Shown here: in pieces, positions 1 through 8,197 of the stretch
Numbering within the stretch: position 1 is the first letter of the stretch
Layout of the letters: every line of letters begins with the position of its first letter
From: Haliscomenobacter hydrossis DSM 1100
GTDB taxonomy: Bacteria > Bacteroidota > Bacteroidia > Chitinophagales > Saprospiraceae
Reading direction: 5' to 3'
Assembly (NCBI RefSeq): GCF_000212735.1
Contig: NC_015510.1
Location: 4,093,001-4,157,000, forward strand
Length of the DNA: 64,000 nucleotides
Notes under the pieces: model-generated
The model's database searches: none
The model's input: only the letters and a program-made list of their open reading frames with translations
What the model was told of the DNA's origin: nothing
Translations under genes and position numbers: made by a program

Positions 1-524
1 AAGAGCAAGAATCCCAAAAGCACGCCAAAAAAGGCGAAAAAAGAATGGTAAAAGGCCATAAGAATCACCCCAAAGGTAATATTGAGAATGGCCTCAGAAA
101 AGTCAATCAGGATTTTTGGTAAACCTTTTTGCAAATTGAGGGTGTCAAAAAAACGGTTGACCAACTCTGGCGGATAAAACCGCGCCAGGGAATCCAGTTT
201 CAAACGGGGTAAACGGTACGAAAAATCAAAAGAACTGCGCACAAAGACCCGCCGCTGAATGGTCTCCATAATGGTGATCTGCATGATTTTGATGATACCG
301 GTTAGGGTAGTACCGATGGTTACTATCGCTATCAACATCCAGAGTGAGGCAGAAAAATCGCCCCCGCTAATTAGGCCAATGATGGCTTGTACCCCCAGCG
401 GTAAAATTAATCCGATTAGCCCTGCAAAGATGGAATTAAGGTAAATGTAGTAGATGTCTTTGCGGTCTAGCCGTAACAATTGGAAAAAACGCTTTAGCGG
501 ATGAATATTGGAGTTACCAGCCAT
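1..524 (-). CDS. ABC exporter, N-terminal membrane part (runs off left edge)
   Basis: This is the first ~174 residues of an ABC transporter; the rest, including any ATP-binding domain, lies beyond the left edge. Translation starts at the ATG ending at 524. A basic amphipathic start (RFFQLLRLDRKDIYYIY) leads into hydrophobic segments at roughly residues 27-47 and 56-75, then a polar cytoplasmic loop with PRLKL and YPPELVNRFFDTL, then further hydrophobic stretches near residue 150. This is the layout of a type 1 exporter membrane domain, of the kind that in Bacteroidota often works with an HlyD-type adaptor in peptide export. The substrate cannot be told. The ECF sigma factor gene follows upstream on the same strand after 39 bases. 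I am sure it is an ABC-type membrane domain; the peptide-exporter assignment is from family memory. Confidence 0.75.
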   Translation of the reverse strand, partial: MAGNSNIHPLKRFFQLLRLDRKDIYYIYLNSIFAGLIGLILPLGVQAIIGLISGGDFSASLWMLIAIVTIGTTLTGIIKIMQITIMETIQRRVFVRSSFDFSYRLPRLKLDSLARFYPPELVNRFFDTLNLQKGLPKILIDFSEAILNITFGVILMAFYHSFFAFFGVLLGFLL

Positions 525-563
525 TCACAGTTAAGTTTTCAGATTAAGATCAAAACGCTAGCA

Positions 564-1097
564 TTAACTCAAAATATCCTCAATTTGTTTAGCGGAATAC
601 ATTCCGCGCATTTGGGCTTGAAGTTTTTGCCGGGCAAAGAAAATTCTGCTTTTGATGGTACCAAGTGGAACCTCTAGTTCTTCCGCAATTTCTTCGTATT
701 TGAATCCGCGAAAGTGCATCAGAAAAGGAATACGCACCCAGTCCTCTAATTGTTCAATGACCCGGAGAATTTCTTCACTCATCAAACCCGATTCACCATG
801 GTTCATCACGGTTTGTTGACCAGAGTCGATCAAAAAATCATTGTTCGTGCTGTCATTGAGGGTTTGGCGGCGTTTGCGTTTGCGGTACTCATTGATGAAA
901 GAATTGCGCATGATGGTCATCAACCAGGCTCGCAGATTGGTTTGAGGTTCATAGCGATGCCAGTACTTAAAAGCCTTATAAGCAGTTTCTTGCACCAAAT
1001 CGCGAGCAGATTCTTCATCTTTTGTGAGGTTAAGCGCAAAAGAAAAGAGCGTTCTGCGCAGGCGGTCAAACTGAGTTGAAAATTCGATCGTTGACAT
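564..1097 (-). CDS. ECF-type RNA polymerase sigma factor
   Basis: A 177-residue sigma-70 family protein of the extracytoplasmic-function class, which directs RNA polymerase to a specific promoter set. Region 2 spans about residues 8-75, with the motifs DLVQETAYKAFKYWHRYEP and LRAWLMTIMRNSFINEYRK typical of the -10-binding helices. Region 4 spans about residues 115-165, with the helix-turn-helix EEIAEELEVPLGTIKSRIFFAR. There is no region 1 or 3. The ATG at 1097 is preceded by a clear promoter at 1141-1171. No anti-sigma factor gene adjoins it: the upstream neighbour is the divergent xerD and the downstream neighbour an ABC exporter. This makes it one of the ECF proteins without a genetically linked anti-sigma partner, and its regulon cannot be inferred here. 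Confidence 0.93.
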   Translation of the reverse strand: MSTIEFSTQFDRLRRTLFSFALNLTKDEESARDLVQETAYKAFKYWHRYEPQTNLRAWLMTIMRNSFINEYRKRKRRQTLNDSTNNDFLIDSGQQTVMNHGESGLMSEEILRVIEQLEDWVRIPFLMHFRGFKYEEIAEELEVPLGTIKSRIFFARQKLQAQMRGMYSAKQIEDILS

Positions 1098-1140
1098 GGT
1101 GATAATTTTTTGCTTTGTAAAATAATAGTATTTCTATCAA

Positions 1141-1171
1141 CAAAGATAGCTAGACAATTTATTCCGCGCAA
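1141..1171 (-). promoter_or_regulatory. Bacteroidota-type promoter for the ECF sigma gene
   Basis: On the minus strand the sequence reads TTG, a 20-base spacer, then TATCTTTG (plus-strand complement of the -7 box at 1141-1148, of the -33 TTG at 1169-1171). This matches the Bacteroidota housekeeping consensus TTTG-N19/21-TAnnTTTG. The start codon lies about 44 bases downstream. Confidence 0.7.
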
Positions 1172-1302
1172 GTATCTGTTGAATATTTTTCCAAAAAGAT
1201 TAAACAAAAAAAGACAATAGTTATAATCAAATGATAGTAAGCGTGTTGAAAAATGTGTGGTCAGCCTTAATAATTTTACGGCAATGCCTTATCTTTCGCT
1301 CC

Positions 1303-2223
1303 ATGGAAAATACCCTTTGGTTACCCTGGATTCGGGGCTTTGAAGCCTATCTGCTTTTGGAAAGGAGTCTGGCTGGCAACACCATCGAAGCCTACACCCG
1401 GGACATTGGAAAGCTGGCCGAATACCTCGGTATGCAAGAACGAAACCTGGGGCCTGCTGATGTGCGAGCAGAAGATTTGACTACCTTTTTAGCTTGGCTG
1501 AATGAACTGGGCTTGAGTGCTCCCTCGCAGGCCAGGCTACTTTCCGCCCTGAAGACTTTCTACAAATACCTGCTGCTGGAAGAGGGAATTAAAGATGATC
1601 CAACCGCCTTATTGGAAGGCCCGCGCTTGCAGCGCTCCATTCCTTCCGTCTTGAGCTACGATGACATTCAAGCCATGTTGGTAACGATTGACCTGAGTAC
1701 AGCGCAAGGACAGCGCAACCGGGCCATTTTGGAAATATTGTACGCTTGTGGTTTACGGGTGAGTGAATTGTGCGATTTACGCCTGTCCAATTTGTTCCTG
1801 GATGTGGAGTTCCTCCGTATCATAGGCAAGGGCAACAAAGAACGGATTGTGCCCATCGGTGCCGATGCCATCAAGCACCTGAATTTTTACCTGGAAGGTG
1901 CACGCAAACAGCTTCCTCAAGTAAAAAAAGGGCATGAGAATTACGTTTTTTTGAACCGCCGAGGCGCAAGGCTTAGTCGAGTCATGGTTTTTTTAATCGT
2001 AAAAGAAGCCGCAACACAAGCGGGGATTGAACAGATCGTGAGTCCGCACACCTTTCGGCATTCGTTTGCTACGCATTTGTTAGAGGGGGGTGCAGACCTC
2101 AAGGCCATTCAGGATATGCTCGGTCATGAGTCCATTTTGACCACCGAAATTTATACCCATTTGGATACGGATTACCTGCGGGAGACGATATTGAGGTTTC
2201 ATCCGCGGAATCGGAGGAATTAA
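1303..2223 (+). CDS. xerD: Tyrosine recombinase XerD
   Basis: A 306-residue site-specific tyrosine recombinase, the expected length for XerD/XerC, which resolve chromosome dimers at dif. The N-terminal SAM-like core-binding domain covers about residues 5-95 and the catalytic domain about 115-300. All catalytic residues are visible: R152 (ACGLRVSEL), K176 (GKGNKER), H249 and R252 (SPHTFRHSFATHLLE), H275 (LGHESI) and the nucleophile Y284 (IYTHL). Their spacing matches E. coli XerD with a constant offset of about four to five. The ATG at 1303 (MENTLW) is chosen because the frame upstream encodes an atypical hydrophobic extension not seen in the family. XerD rather than XerC is a judgement from the motifs; both belong to one family. 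No integron or phage context is present, so a housekeeping role is most likely. Confidence 0.9.
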   Translation: MENTLWLPWIRGFEAYLLLERSLAGNTIEAYTRDIGKLAEYLGMQERNLGPADVRAEDLTTFLAWLNELGLSAPSQARLLSALKTFYKYLLLEEGIKDDPTALLEGPRLQRSIPSVLSYDDIQAMLVTIDLSTAQGQRNRAILEILYACGLRVSELCDLRLSNLFLDVEFLRIIGKGNKERIVPIGADAIKHLNFYLEGARKQLPQVKKGHENYVFLNRRGARLSRVMVFLIVKEAATQAGIEQIVSPHTFRHSFATHLLEGGADLKAIQDMLGHESILTTEIYTHLDTDYLRETILRFHPRNRRN

Positions 2224-2327
2224 GATCGCAATTTTGTAGTCATTCATCTATTTTTTCAGCTATAAATTCCATAATTCGGCCAAAATCATTATTTTGTAAC
2301 GTTAACGAACAACTTAAAATAAACCCT

Positions 2328-3419
2328 ATGCAGACGTTAAAACTGGACTCCTCCGGGCACGCCGTAATTGTACTTCAGCACTTCCTCAAAACCATCGGTC
2401 AACCCATTTCTGTAGATGGTGAATTTGGGCCAAAAACCCTGGCTCAAGTCAAAGCCTTTCAAAGTAAACACAAGCTTAGAGCAGATGGAGTTGTAGGTCC
2501 CAAAACCTGGTCGCTCTTGTACGAGCACGGCTATGATTACGATACCCATATCTTAAATTGGCAGTCTTCATCAGGCCGAATCTTTTTACCTAAAGAAGAA
2601 TACTTTCAAGACATTCAGCCCAAAAAATCCATTTTTTTGCACCATACGGCTGGTTTTCACAATCCTGCAGGTGTTGTACATTGGTGGTCTGTAGATGACA
2701 AACGAGACCCCGCAGACCGAAAAATTAAACCTTTTCGGGTGGGTACCGCCTTCGTCATCGGGGGTATAGCCCTAAATGGCAATACCGAAATGGATGGCAA
2801 AATTTGCCGGGCTTTTATGGAATACCACTGGGCACACCACCTGGGAATGGGCGAAAGAACCTCCGGGAAAGCCTTGTCAAAACTCAATGCCAAGATAAGT
2901 AGTACCTCCATTGGTATCGAGATTTGTGCTATTGGACCCGTAAAAAAAGCCGCAGATGGCAGTTTTTTTGCTCGCTTCGCAGTTGGAAACGGTTTCAAAG
3001 ACTATCCGGTACCAGCTGATCAGGTTTGTGAATTGGAGCAACCGTTTCGCCATAACCGTTTCTATCACCGCTATTCGGCTGCACAAATTGAAGCCTGTAG
3101 AGAGCTGATCCTCAGTATGGCCTGGTTTTTTAACATCCCCATACCTGATCAAAAGTATGATGCAAGCTGGTTTGAATTCAATTCACGTGCGGCCTACGAT
3201 CCGGGGATATGGACACATACCAACGTGCGTAAAGACAAAAGTGATTGTTTCCCTCAGCCGGAGTTCATCGCGATGCTCAACAAATTACACCACGATTCCA
3301 AAACTTTTGATCCACGTAAGCTTCCCCGAGATCGAGGGATGACCGAAATGGGGTATGATGAACAACCGCGGAAAAATTATTCTGGAGATATGGAGGATTT
3401 TGATACTATGATTAGGTAA
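2328..3419 (+). CDS. Peptidoglycan-binding N-acetylmuramoyl-L-alanine amidase
   Basis: A 363-residue two-domain cell-wall protein. Residues about 1-70 are a PG_binding_1 domain with the typical signature VDGEFGPKTLAQVKAFQSKHKLRADGVVGPKTW. Residues about 95-315 are an Amidase_2 (T7-lysozyme-like, zinc) domain, which cuts the bond between MurNAc and the stem peptide. Likely zinc ligands are the histidine pair in IFLHHTAG (105/106), H297 (WTHTNV) and C307 (SDCFP), the same H-H-C set as T7 lysozyme. No signal peptide is visible, which is odd for an extracellular target and resembles phage endolysins and effector-like amidases; no holin, tail or secretion genes adjoin. A charged tail of about 45 residues follows the domain. 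Function is well supported; export route is unknown. Confidence 0.88.
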   Translation: MQTLKLDSSGHAVIVLQHFLKTIGQPISVDGEFGPKTLAQVKAFQSKHKLRADGVVGPKTWSLLYEHGYDYDTHILNWQSSSGRIFLPKEEYFQDIQPKKSIFLHHTAGFHNPAGVVHWWSVDDKRDPADRKIKPFRVGTAFVIGGIALNGNTEMDGKICRAFMEYHWAHHLGMGERTSGKALSKLNAKISSTSIGIEICAIGPVKKAADGSFFARFAVGNGFKDYPVPADQVCELEQPFRHNRFYHRYSAAQIEACRELILSMAWFFNIPIPDQKYDASWFEFNSRAAYDPGIWTHTNVRKDKSDCFPQPEFIAMLNKLHHDSKTFDPRKLPRDRGMTEMGYDEQPRKNYSGDMEDFDTMIR

Positions 3420-3610
3420 GCCAACAACGACTAGGTAAACCAGCAAATCCATTTGTGAAAATTCTGACATTTTAGATTTGCACAAAATATAAATTTAAAA
3501 AAATGACCAATATTTGTGTAGGAATACATTTATTGGCTGATTCTCCATTTTTTATTATTTTACAGCCCTGATTCACATGTTCTCATCATTTCCTAAAAAA
3601 CCAAATACTT

Positions 3611-3862
3611 ATGGAAATCATTTACATTCTTATTATCGGCGCAGTATCCGGCTGGTTGGCTGGCCAAATCATGAAAGGTGGTGGTTTTGGCCTTTTGTGG
3701 AACATCATCCTGGGTATCGTTGGCTCTTTTGTTGGCGGCTGGGTATTTAACATGTTAAACATTTCTTTGAACGTTGGTAGTGCTACGGTGAATACCATCA
3801 TTCAATCGGTCATTGGGGCAGTTGTGGTGCTTTTTGTGGCAGGGTTGTTTAGAGGAAGATAA
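3611..3862 (+). CDS. GlsB/YeaQ/YmgE family small membrane protein
   Basis: An 83-residue, almost wholly hydrophobic protein with three membrane segments (about residues 2-18, 27-48 and 60-80). The glycine-rich pattern GAVSGWLAGQIMKGGGFGLLWNIILGIVGSFVGGWVF is the hallmark of the family annotated as transglycosylase-associated or GlsB/YeaQ/YmgE stress-response membrane proteins. The exact biochemical role is unknown. These proteins are small inner-membrane components often induced by acid or envelope stress. The gene stands alone and faces the serine hydrolase gene, with a large inverted repeat (3864-3924) filling the gap between the two stop codons. Confidence 0.9.
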   Translation: MEIIYILIIGAVSGWLAGQIMKGGGFGLLWNIILGIVGSFVGGWVFNMLNISLNVGSATVNTIIQSVIGAVVVLFVAGLFRGR

Positions 3863-3863
3863 C

Positions 3864-3924
3864 GTAGGGGCGACCCTTCGTGGTCGCCCTATCCTATGGG
3901 GCGACCACAAAGGGTCGCCCCTAC
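3864..3924. repeat. 61-base inverted repeat bridging two convergent gene ends
   Basis: Left arm begins GTAGGGGCGACCCTTCGTGG and the right arm is its reverse complement with one mismatch; arms are about 26 bases with a short AT-containing loop (around 3890-3897). The left end lies one base after the TAA of the small membrane protein. The right end includes the stop codon (3921-3923) of the convergent serine hydrolase. It would form a very stable hairpin in both transcripts and could end both. No T-run follows, so it looks more like a mobile palindrome (REP or MITE type) used as a bidirectional 3' end than a classical terminator. Confidence 0.85.
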
Positions 3925-5444
3925 AGGCGTTTTGCGTGTATTTCTTCAAAAAATATGTCCTCATTCGGCACGTCAAATTGAATCCCAGTCACCTTGCGGT
4001 TGTTGTCCGTTAAAAACTGAACGGTGCCAAAGTCATACCAGGCATGGGTTTGTTTCCACTGAATCTCATACGTATCATAATGCCAGTGGCTGAGCACTGC
4101 ATCCAGCTGCGGACCATGCGGGAAATGCATTTCTAACTTATCGCCTATCAATTTCACCTCAATTGTACCATAGAGCGGGTCTGCGTATTTTCCTACCAAT
4201 GCTGTAGCGGATAAAGCCGGACTGGTATTTTTTACCCGTGCTGCTTTGCGCGTTTCTACAATGTTGCGGCGCTCGGCCTGTTGTTGCAGTTCCCCGCTGA
4301 TCCCAAGTTTACTCCAGTCTTTACGCGGCTGCCCCAGGTACTGATCCACTACATAAAAACAAAGATTGGGACTGATGCCCGTCATACTATTGGTGAGTAC
4401 CACTACGCCCAGTTTTTCTTCAGGAACCATCATCACCTGGGAATACATGCCATCGTAGCCACCGCCGTGGGATACGACCATCCGACCGCCGTGATCGGCA
4501 ATGTTCCAACCCAAACCATAACCGGCAAAATGGCGGGTCGGGAAGCGTTGTTTTTGGCCAGCGGTTACCTTGAAACTGTTGTGCATGGTCCAAAAGGTTT
4601 CCTGAGCCTGGGGGCTAAAAATGGCCTGGCCATTGTGGTTACCTTTGCTGAGTTGCAGGTTCATCCACCTGGCCATATCACTCACACTGGAAATGATGCC
4701 TCCAGCAGCCCCCATGTTGTCCCAACCCGCGTAGGGAATGGGTTCGGCTGGGCCATAAATACTTTTGTGGGGCATGGCTACATTGCTCATACCGGCCAGG
4801 GTGCTGGTGCTGGTTTGGCTCCGATCCATGCCCAGTGGTTTGAAGATGCGTTCTTTGACAAATACATCCCAAGGCTGGCCGCTGGCAGACCGAATCACTT
4901 CTCCGGCGGCAATAAACATCAGGTTGGTATAACCGTAGCCGCCTCGAAACTCGTAATCCTGGGGTAAAAAATGCGCCCGTTTGACCACCTCTTCCGCGCT
5001 GTAATTGGTTTTGTACCAAATGGCGTCGCCGCTAAAAGTGCCCAAGCCCAGGCGGTGACACAATAGGTCGCGCACGGTGGCGTGTTTGCTCACATAGGGA
5101 TCGTACAATTCAAAATAGGGCAGATATTTTTGTACAGGATCATCCCATTTGAGTTTACCTTCATCAACCAGTATCCCAATCGATGCGGAAATGAAGGCTT
5201 TGGTATTGGAGGCAATGGCGTAGAGGCTATTTTCGTCTGCCGGGGCAGTTTTTCCTTTTTCCAATACCCCGTAGCCTTTGGCCAGTACAACTTTGCCATC
5301 TTTCACCACGGCAATCGACAAGCCGGGTACATTCCAGTCTTTTTGTGCTTGTTGGAAATATTGATCCAGGGCTTGCACATCTACCTGGGCACACGCCAAC
5401 AGAGCGTGAAACAGTACAAGCAACAACAGCGAGGTTCTGCGCAT
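3921..5444 (-). CDS. Serine hydrolase (beta-lactamase / PBP-like family) with C-terminal DUF3471-like domain
   Basis: A 507-residue exported serine hydrolase of the class C beta-lactamase / D-alanyl-D-alanine-cleaving fold. A signal peptide (MRRTSLLLLVLFHALLACAQ) opens the protein. The catalytic domain covers about residues 25-365 with the SxxK motif at S79-N-T-K82, the YxN motif at Y172-T-N174 and the third motif as HGGG (VVSHGGGYDGM). Such proteins act in the periplasm on peptides or D-amino-acid substrates; real beta-lactam resistance is not implied. The last ~100 residues form a small beta-rich domain (YADPLYGTIEVKL) like DUF3471. Its stop codon lies inside the palindrome at 3864-3924. 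The M28 peptidase gene lies 26 bases upstream on the same strand, so the two are probably co-transcribed as a peptide-degrading pair. Confidence 0.9.
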   Translation of the reverse strand: MRRTSLLLLVLFHALLACAQVDVQALDQYFQQAQKDWNVPGLSIAVVKDGKVVLAKGYGVLEKGKTAPADENSLYAIASNTKAFISASIGILVDEGKLKWDDPVQKYLPYFELYDPYVSKHATVRDLLCHRLGLGTFSGDAIWYKTNYSAEEVVKRAHFLPQDYEFRGGYGYTNLMFIAAGEVIRSASGQPWDVFVKERIFKPLGMDRSQTSTSTLAGMSNVAMPHKSIYGPAEPIPYAGWDNMGAAGGIISSVSDMARWMNLQLSKGNHNGQAIFSPQAQETFWTMHNSFKVTAGQKQRFPTRHFAGYGLGWNIADHGGRMVVSHGGGYDGMYSQVMMVPEEKLGVVVLTNSMTGISPNLCFYVVDQYLGQPRKDWSKLGISGELQQQAERRNIVETRKAARVKNTSPALSATALVGKYADPLYGTIEVKLIGDKLEMHFPHGPQLDAVLSHWHYDTYEIQWKQTHAWYDFGTVQFLTDNNRKVTGIQFDVPNEDIFFEEIHAKRL

Positions 5445-5470
5445 GGTTAGTCGGTATTAAAAAGTAAAAA

Positions 5471-7102
5471 TTACTTGGTGGCAAAAATGCTCTCGGGCTT
5501 CCAGCTCGGGCGCTCCGCAGCACGGGAAACCAAATAACTGATCAAAAAATTCAGGCGTACGTAAGTGCGTCCAGCTTCAAAATTGAACGAATCGTTGAGC
5601 TCGTCGGAGGGTTTGTGGTAGTTGTTTTTGGTAAAATCCTTGATCAATCCATCCAGGTCAAAATTGGGGTCACTGGTCTTCAGGCCGTACTTGATGTGTA
5701 AGGCCGGGATGCCCTGCAACACAAAACTGTACTGATCACTGCGCACAAAACGCACCTCCGTTGGCATATGGTCTTGCATAACTTCGAGTCCGAGGTAGCC
5801 CGCCGCTTGCTGCACGGTTGCCATCAAGGTAGAATGTTCTGCGCCCAGGGGCACGATGCCCAAAAGTGGTGCCAGAATGGTGGGCATGTCCGTGTTGATA
5901 TCCGCTACAATTTTGTCTTTGGGTACTGTGGGGTTGTTGGCAAAATACGTGGAACCCAAGAGTCCCATTTCCTCTCCGGTCACCATCACAATCAATACAG
6001 AGCGTTTAGGGCGATCTTTTTTAAAGCCCTGGTAAAGCTTGGCAATTTCTAATAAGCTGGCTACTCCCGAGGCATTGTCGTGTGCGCCGTTGTAAATGGA
6101 ATCGCCGTTGACGGGTCGACCGATGCCCACATGATCCAGGTGCGCGGTATGCACCACGTATTCTTCTTTGAGTACAGGGTCTGAACCCGGAATTTTGCCG
6201 ATTACGTTGAAGGTTTCCAGGTGCTCGTACACCGTACCGGTTTGTACTCTTGCTGTGCCTGGAATGACCACGGGCGCAGTTGGGTTGTACAACAAGGCCG
6301 CCAACTCCCGGCTGCTCAATTCGGGTTTGCCCATAATTTTGCCCAAACCAGCCCAGGTCAAGGTGCCCACTACTTTGATGGAAGGGTAAGGATTGACCCC
6401 GCGGCCTTCGGCTTTTCCGTTGGGCAACACCACTCCTCTTACCGATCCTGGCCCACCTTGCGGCCCTCCAACGGTAGGCGGCGGCATGACGAATACACCC
6501 ACTGCACCATGTTGATAGGCCATGTCTACTTTGGCACGGGTGGTAGCCAGGTGGGCAGTTTCGGTGCTGCCGAATTTGTTTTCGGGTACCCGACTGAGCA
6601 CAATCACCATTTTACCTTTAACGTCCAGCCCTTTGTAATCATCGTGATTGAGCTTGGGCGCAGAGATGCCGTACCCGGCAAATACCAGGGGCGCTTCGAT
6701 CTGGTTGCTCGCCACGTTGAAATCGGCTTGTACCGTAAAATCTTTGCCGTACTCAAGATCGAGGTGTTGTTGGGGCGAATGGTAATGGATGCCATTTTGC
6801 TCCACGACCGTTTTTGCGGTGCGTACAACGACCTTTTGGCGGTAGCTACCATTTTCACCGGCGGGTTCGAGGCCCAGTTTTTTAAATTCTGCTTCGACGT
6901 ATTGCCCCGCCAATTCAAATTCTGGCGTGCCCGGCAAGCGACCCTTCATGCGGTTGTCGGCCAAATAGGCGATGTGCCCTTTGATGGCTTCTGCGGAGAC
7001 CTTGGCGAATGGTTTTTTCAGATGTTTGGGTAGTCCATTTTGTCCCCAGCAGGTGGAAACAAGGGAGCTAATCAGGACAATGGTTAGGCTACGATAAATC
7101 AT
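5471..7102 (-). CDS. Secreted M28 family metallopeptidase with PA insert
   Basis: A 543-residue exported zinc aminopeptidase. A signal peptide (MIYRSLTIVLISSLVSTCWG) is followed by an N-terminal region, a protease-associated (PA) domain at about residues 125-260 (APLVFAGYGISAPKLNHDDYKGLDVKGKMVIVL) and the M28 catalytic domain at about 300-530. Metal ligands and catalytic residues are seen in VHTAHLDHVG (His, Asp), GAHDNASGVASLLEIA (Asp), TGEEMGLLGS (catalytic Glu and metal Glu), ADINTDMP (Asp) and, near the end, NYHKPSDE (His). It likely trims N-terminal residues from peptides in the periplasm or outside the cell. It is upstream of and co-directional with the serine hydrolase. The ATG at 7102 gives a proper signal peptide. 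Confidence 0.93.
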   Translation of the reverse strand: MIYRSLTIVLISSLVSTCWGQNGLPKHLKKPFAKVSAEAIKGHIAYLADNRMKGRLPGTPEFELAGQYVEAEFKKLGLEPAGENGSYRQKVVVRTAKTVVEQNGIHYHSPQQHLDLEYGKDFTVQADFNVASNQIEAPLVFAGYGISAPKLNHDDYKGLDVKGKMVIVLSRVPENKFGSTETAHLATTRAKVDMAYQHGAVGVFVMPPPTVGGPQGGPGSVRGVVLPNGKAEGRGVNPYPSIKVVGTLTWAGLGKIMGKPELSSRELAALLYNPTAPVVIPGTARVQTGTVYEHLETFNVIGKIPGSDPVLKEEYVVHTAHLDHVGIGRPVNGDSIYNGAHDNASGVASLLEIAKLYQGFKKDRPKRSVLIVMVTGEEMGLLGSTYFANNPTVPKDKIVADINTDMPTILAPLLGIVPLGAEHSTLMATVQQAAGYLGLEVMQDHMPTEVRFVRSDQYSFVLQGIPALHIKYGLKTSDPNFDLDGLIKDFTKNNYHKPSDELNDSFNFEAGRTYVRLNFLISYLVSRAAERPSWKPESIFATK

Positions 7103-7141
7103 GTTTTATGTGGTTTTGAGCGAGGAGGAAAGGTAGGAAAA

Positions 7142-7246
7142 AATGACGAATGATTCGAATGACGAATGACGAATATAGGGCTGCCCTCAAATTCGTCATT
7201 CCTCATTCGAACTATTCCTCATTCGAACTATTCGTCATTCGAACTA
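7142..7246. repeat. Inverted repeat built of short tandem words (ATTCGAATGACGAAT type)
   Basis: The left half repeats GAATGACGAAT units (7142-7176) and the right half repeats their complement (ATTCGTCATTC, about 7190-7243), with a short non-repeated centre. The right end runs into the TAG stop (7244-7246) of the minus-strand membrane-protein gene. The same word ATTCGAATGACGA forms the repeat at 21408-21493, so this is a dispersed family rather than a chance palindrome. Confidence 0.8.
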
Positions 7247-8041
7247 GCCTTCGTTCAATACTTTTCGACCCCACAACAAAATTTGAAAACCGTAGACCCC
7301 CAGCCAAAAAAGAATACCCGCAAAAGATAGGATGCCCAGTGCCGCAAAAACCTTTACGGAGCGCAAGTTGAGGTCCCAAAACTGGTAACTGATGAAATCC
7401 GTGAGCACAAAAAAAGTATGGATACAAAAAACGTAGAAAAGCACCTGGAGGAGTTTTCGGGCATAAAACACTTTGCGCAATTCCGCTTTGTTGCGCAGGT
7501 TTTTGCGTTTTTGCACCACATAACGCCGCGCAAAGTATATGTATGCAAAAAACAGCGTCAAAAACAGCCCCTGCTCCAGTGCTCCGTAAAAAGGATTAAA
7601 AAACTGCCGTCCATAATCCGCTTTAAAATCCATGGAGGAAAAAAACATAAAAATGAAAAAAACGATTTGCCCAATAGGCAAGATAAAGTGTTTGAGGTCG
7701 CTGCGCCGCAATTGGTACTGCGGGTACATGCGCAGTTTGACGTGATAAAACAGCAAGGTGGGCAAACTAAGCGTAAAATAAATGGGGATAAAATACAAAC
7801 TGGGATAGCGCTCATAAATCCCCGCCAGCACCATCCAGTAATGCAATAAGGTGAGCGCAAAACTGATCAACAGCAGGCCGTAACAGGCGTTGGAGCGTTT
7901 TTCGCCTGAACTTTTTCCAAAAAACAAGACCCCTATTCCCAATGAATACAATACTTGCGCGGCCAATACCACCAATAAGAGGTAGTAAAAGATGGTATGT
8001 TCTCCCCGCAGGGGTAAGGGCAAATAATTGGAAAATTCCAT
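7244..8041 (-). CDS. Orphan seven-helix membrane protein
   Basis: A 265-residue integral membrane protein with about seven hydrophobic segments (beginning YYLLLVVLAAQVLYSLGIGVLFF, then near residues 50-70, 80-100, 118-135, 150-170, 200-220 and 230-255). Charged loops with many aromatic residues separate them (KLRMYPQYQLRRSDLKHF). The pattern resembles the membrane sensor half of Bacteroidota AraC-type or LytTR-type membrane regulators, but no DNA-binding domain follows: the frame stops right after the last helix, at the repeat 7142-7246. I do not recognise a precise family and assign no function. A well-formed promoter (8080-8111) precedes it and overlaps that of the divergent CoA-transferase gene. 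Confidence 0.75.
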   Translation of the reverse strand: MEFSNYLPLPLRGEHTIFYYLLLVVLAAQVLYSLGIGVLFFGKSSGEKRSNACYGLLLISFALTLLHYWMVLAGIYERYPSLYFIPIYFTLSLPTLLFYHVKLRMYPQYQLRRSDLKHFILPIGQIVFFIFMFFSSMDFKADYGRQFFNPFYGALEQGLFLTLFFAYIYFARRYVVQKRKNLRNKAELRKVFYARKLLQVLFYVFCIHTFFVLTDFISYQFWDLNLRSVKVFAALGILSFAGILFWLGVYGFQILLWGRKVLNEG

Positions 8042-8079
8042 GCAGCGCGTTTGGTACTACGAGTATGTTTGGACGTCTA

Positions 8080-8111
8080 CAAAGGTATTTCCTTTTTTGA
8101 CGCATTGCAAA
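8080..8111 (-). promoter_or_regulatory. Promoter of the orphan membrane-protein gene
   Basis: Minus strand reads TTTG (complement at 8108-8111), a 20-base spacer, then TACCTTTG (complement at 8080-8087), a full match to the Bacteroidota consensus. The start codon lies 38 bases downstream. Its -33 element lies within the spacer of the oppositely directed promoter 8096-8126. Confidence 0.75.
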
Positions 8112-8126
8112 AGTCATTTAACTTTG
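8096..8126 (+). promoter_or_regulatory. Promoter of the CoA-transferase gene
   Basis: TTTG at 8096-8099, a 19-base spacer, then TAACTTTG at 8119-8126: a full match to the Bacteroidota housekeeping consensus. The ATG follows about 71 bases later. It interlocks with the divergent promoter 8080-8111, so the two are likely to compete for polymerase. Confidence 0.75.
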
Positions 8127-8197
8127 GCAACAAATCTCATTCCAAGGCCCCCAAATGCCCACTTATTTTGGGGCTCAAACCAAGTCATCAATAAGCC

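Noticed and set aside
1303-2223. Integrase of a mobile element
   Set aside because: Length and residue spacing match housekeeping XerD and no attachment site, excisionase or cargo gene is nearby.
4281-4967. Open frame of 228 codons on the plus strand
   Set aside because: It is antisense to the serine hydrolase with all catalytic motifs on the minus strand; the translated product is low in complexity and has no family.
3921-5444. Beta-lactamase resistance gene
   Set aside because: SxxK and YxN motifs are shared by many peptidases and esterases; the C-terminal DUF3471-like domain and peptidase neighbour favour peptide hydrolysis.
6221-7033. Open frame of 270 codons on the plus strand
   Set aside because: Antisense shadow of the M28 peptidase gene, whose metal ligands and signal peptide are all on the minus strand.
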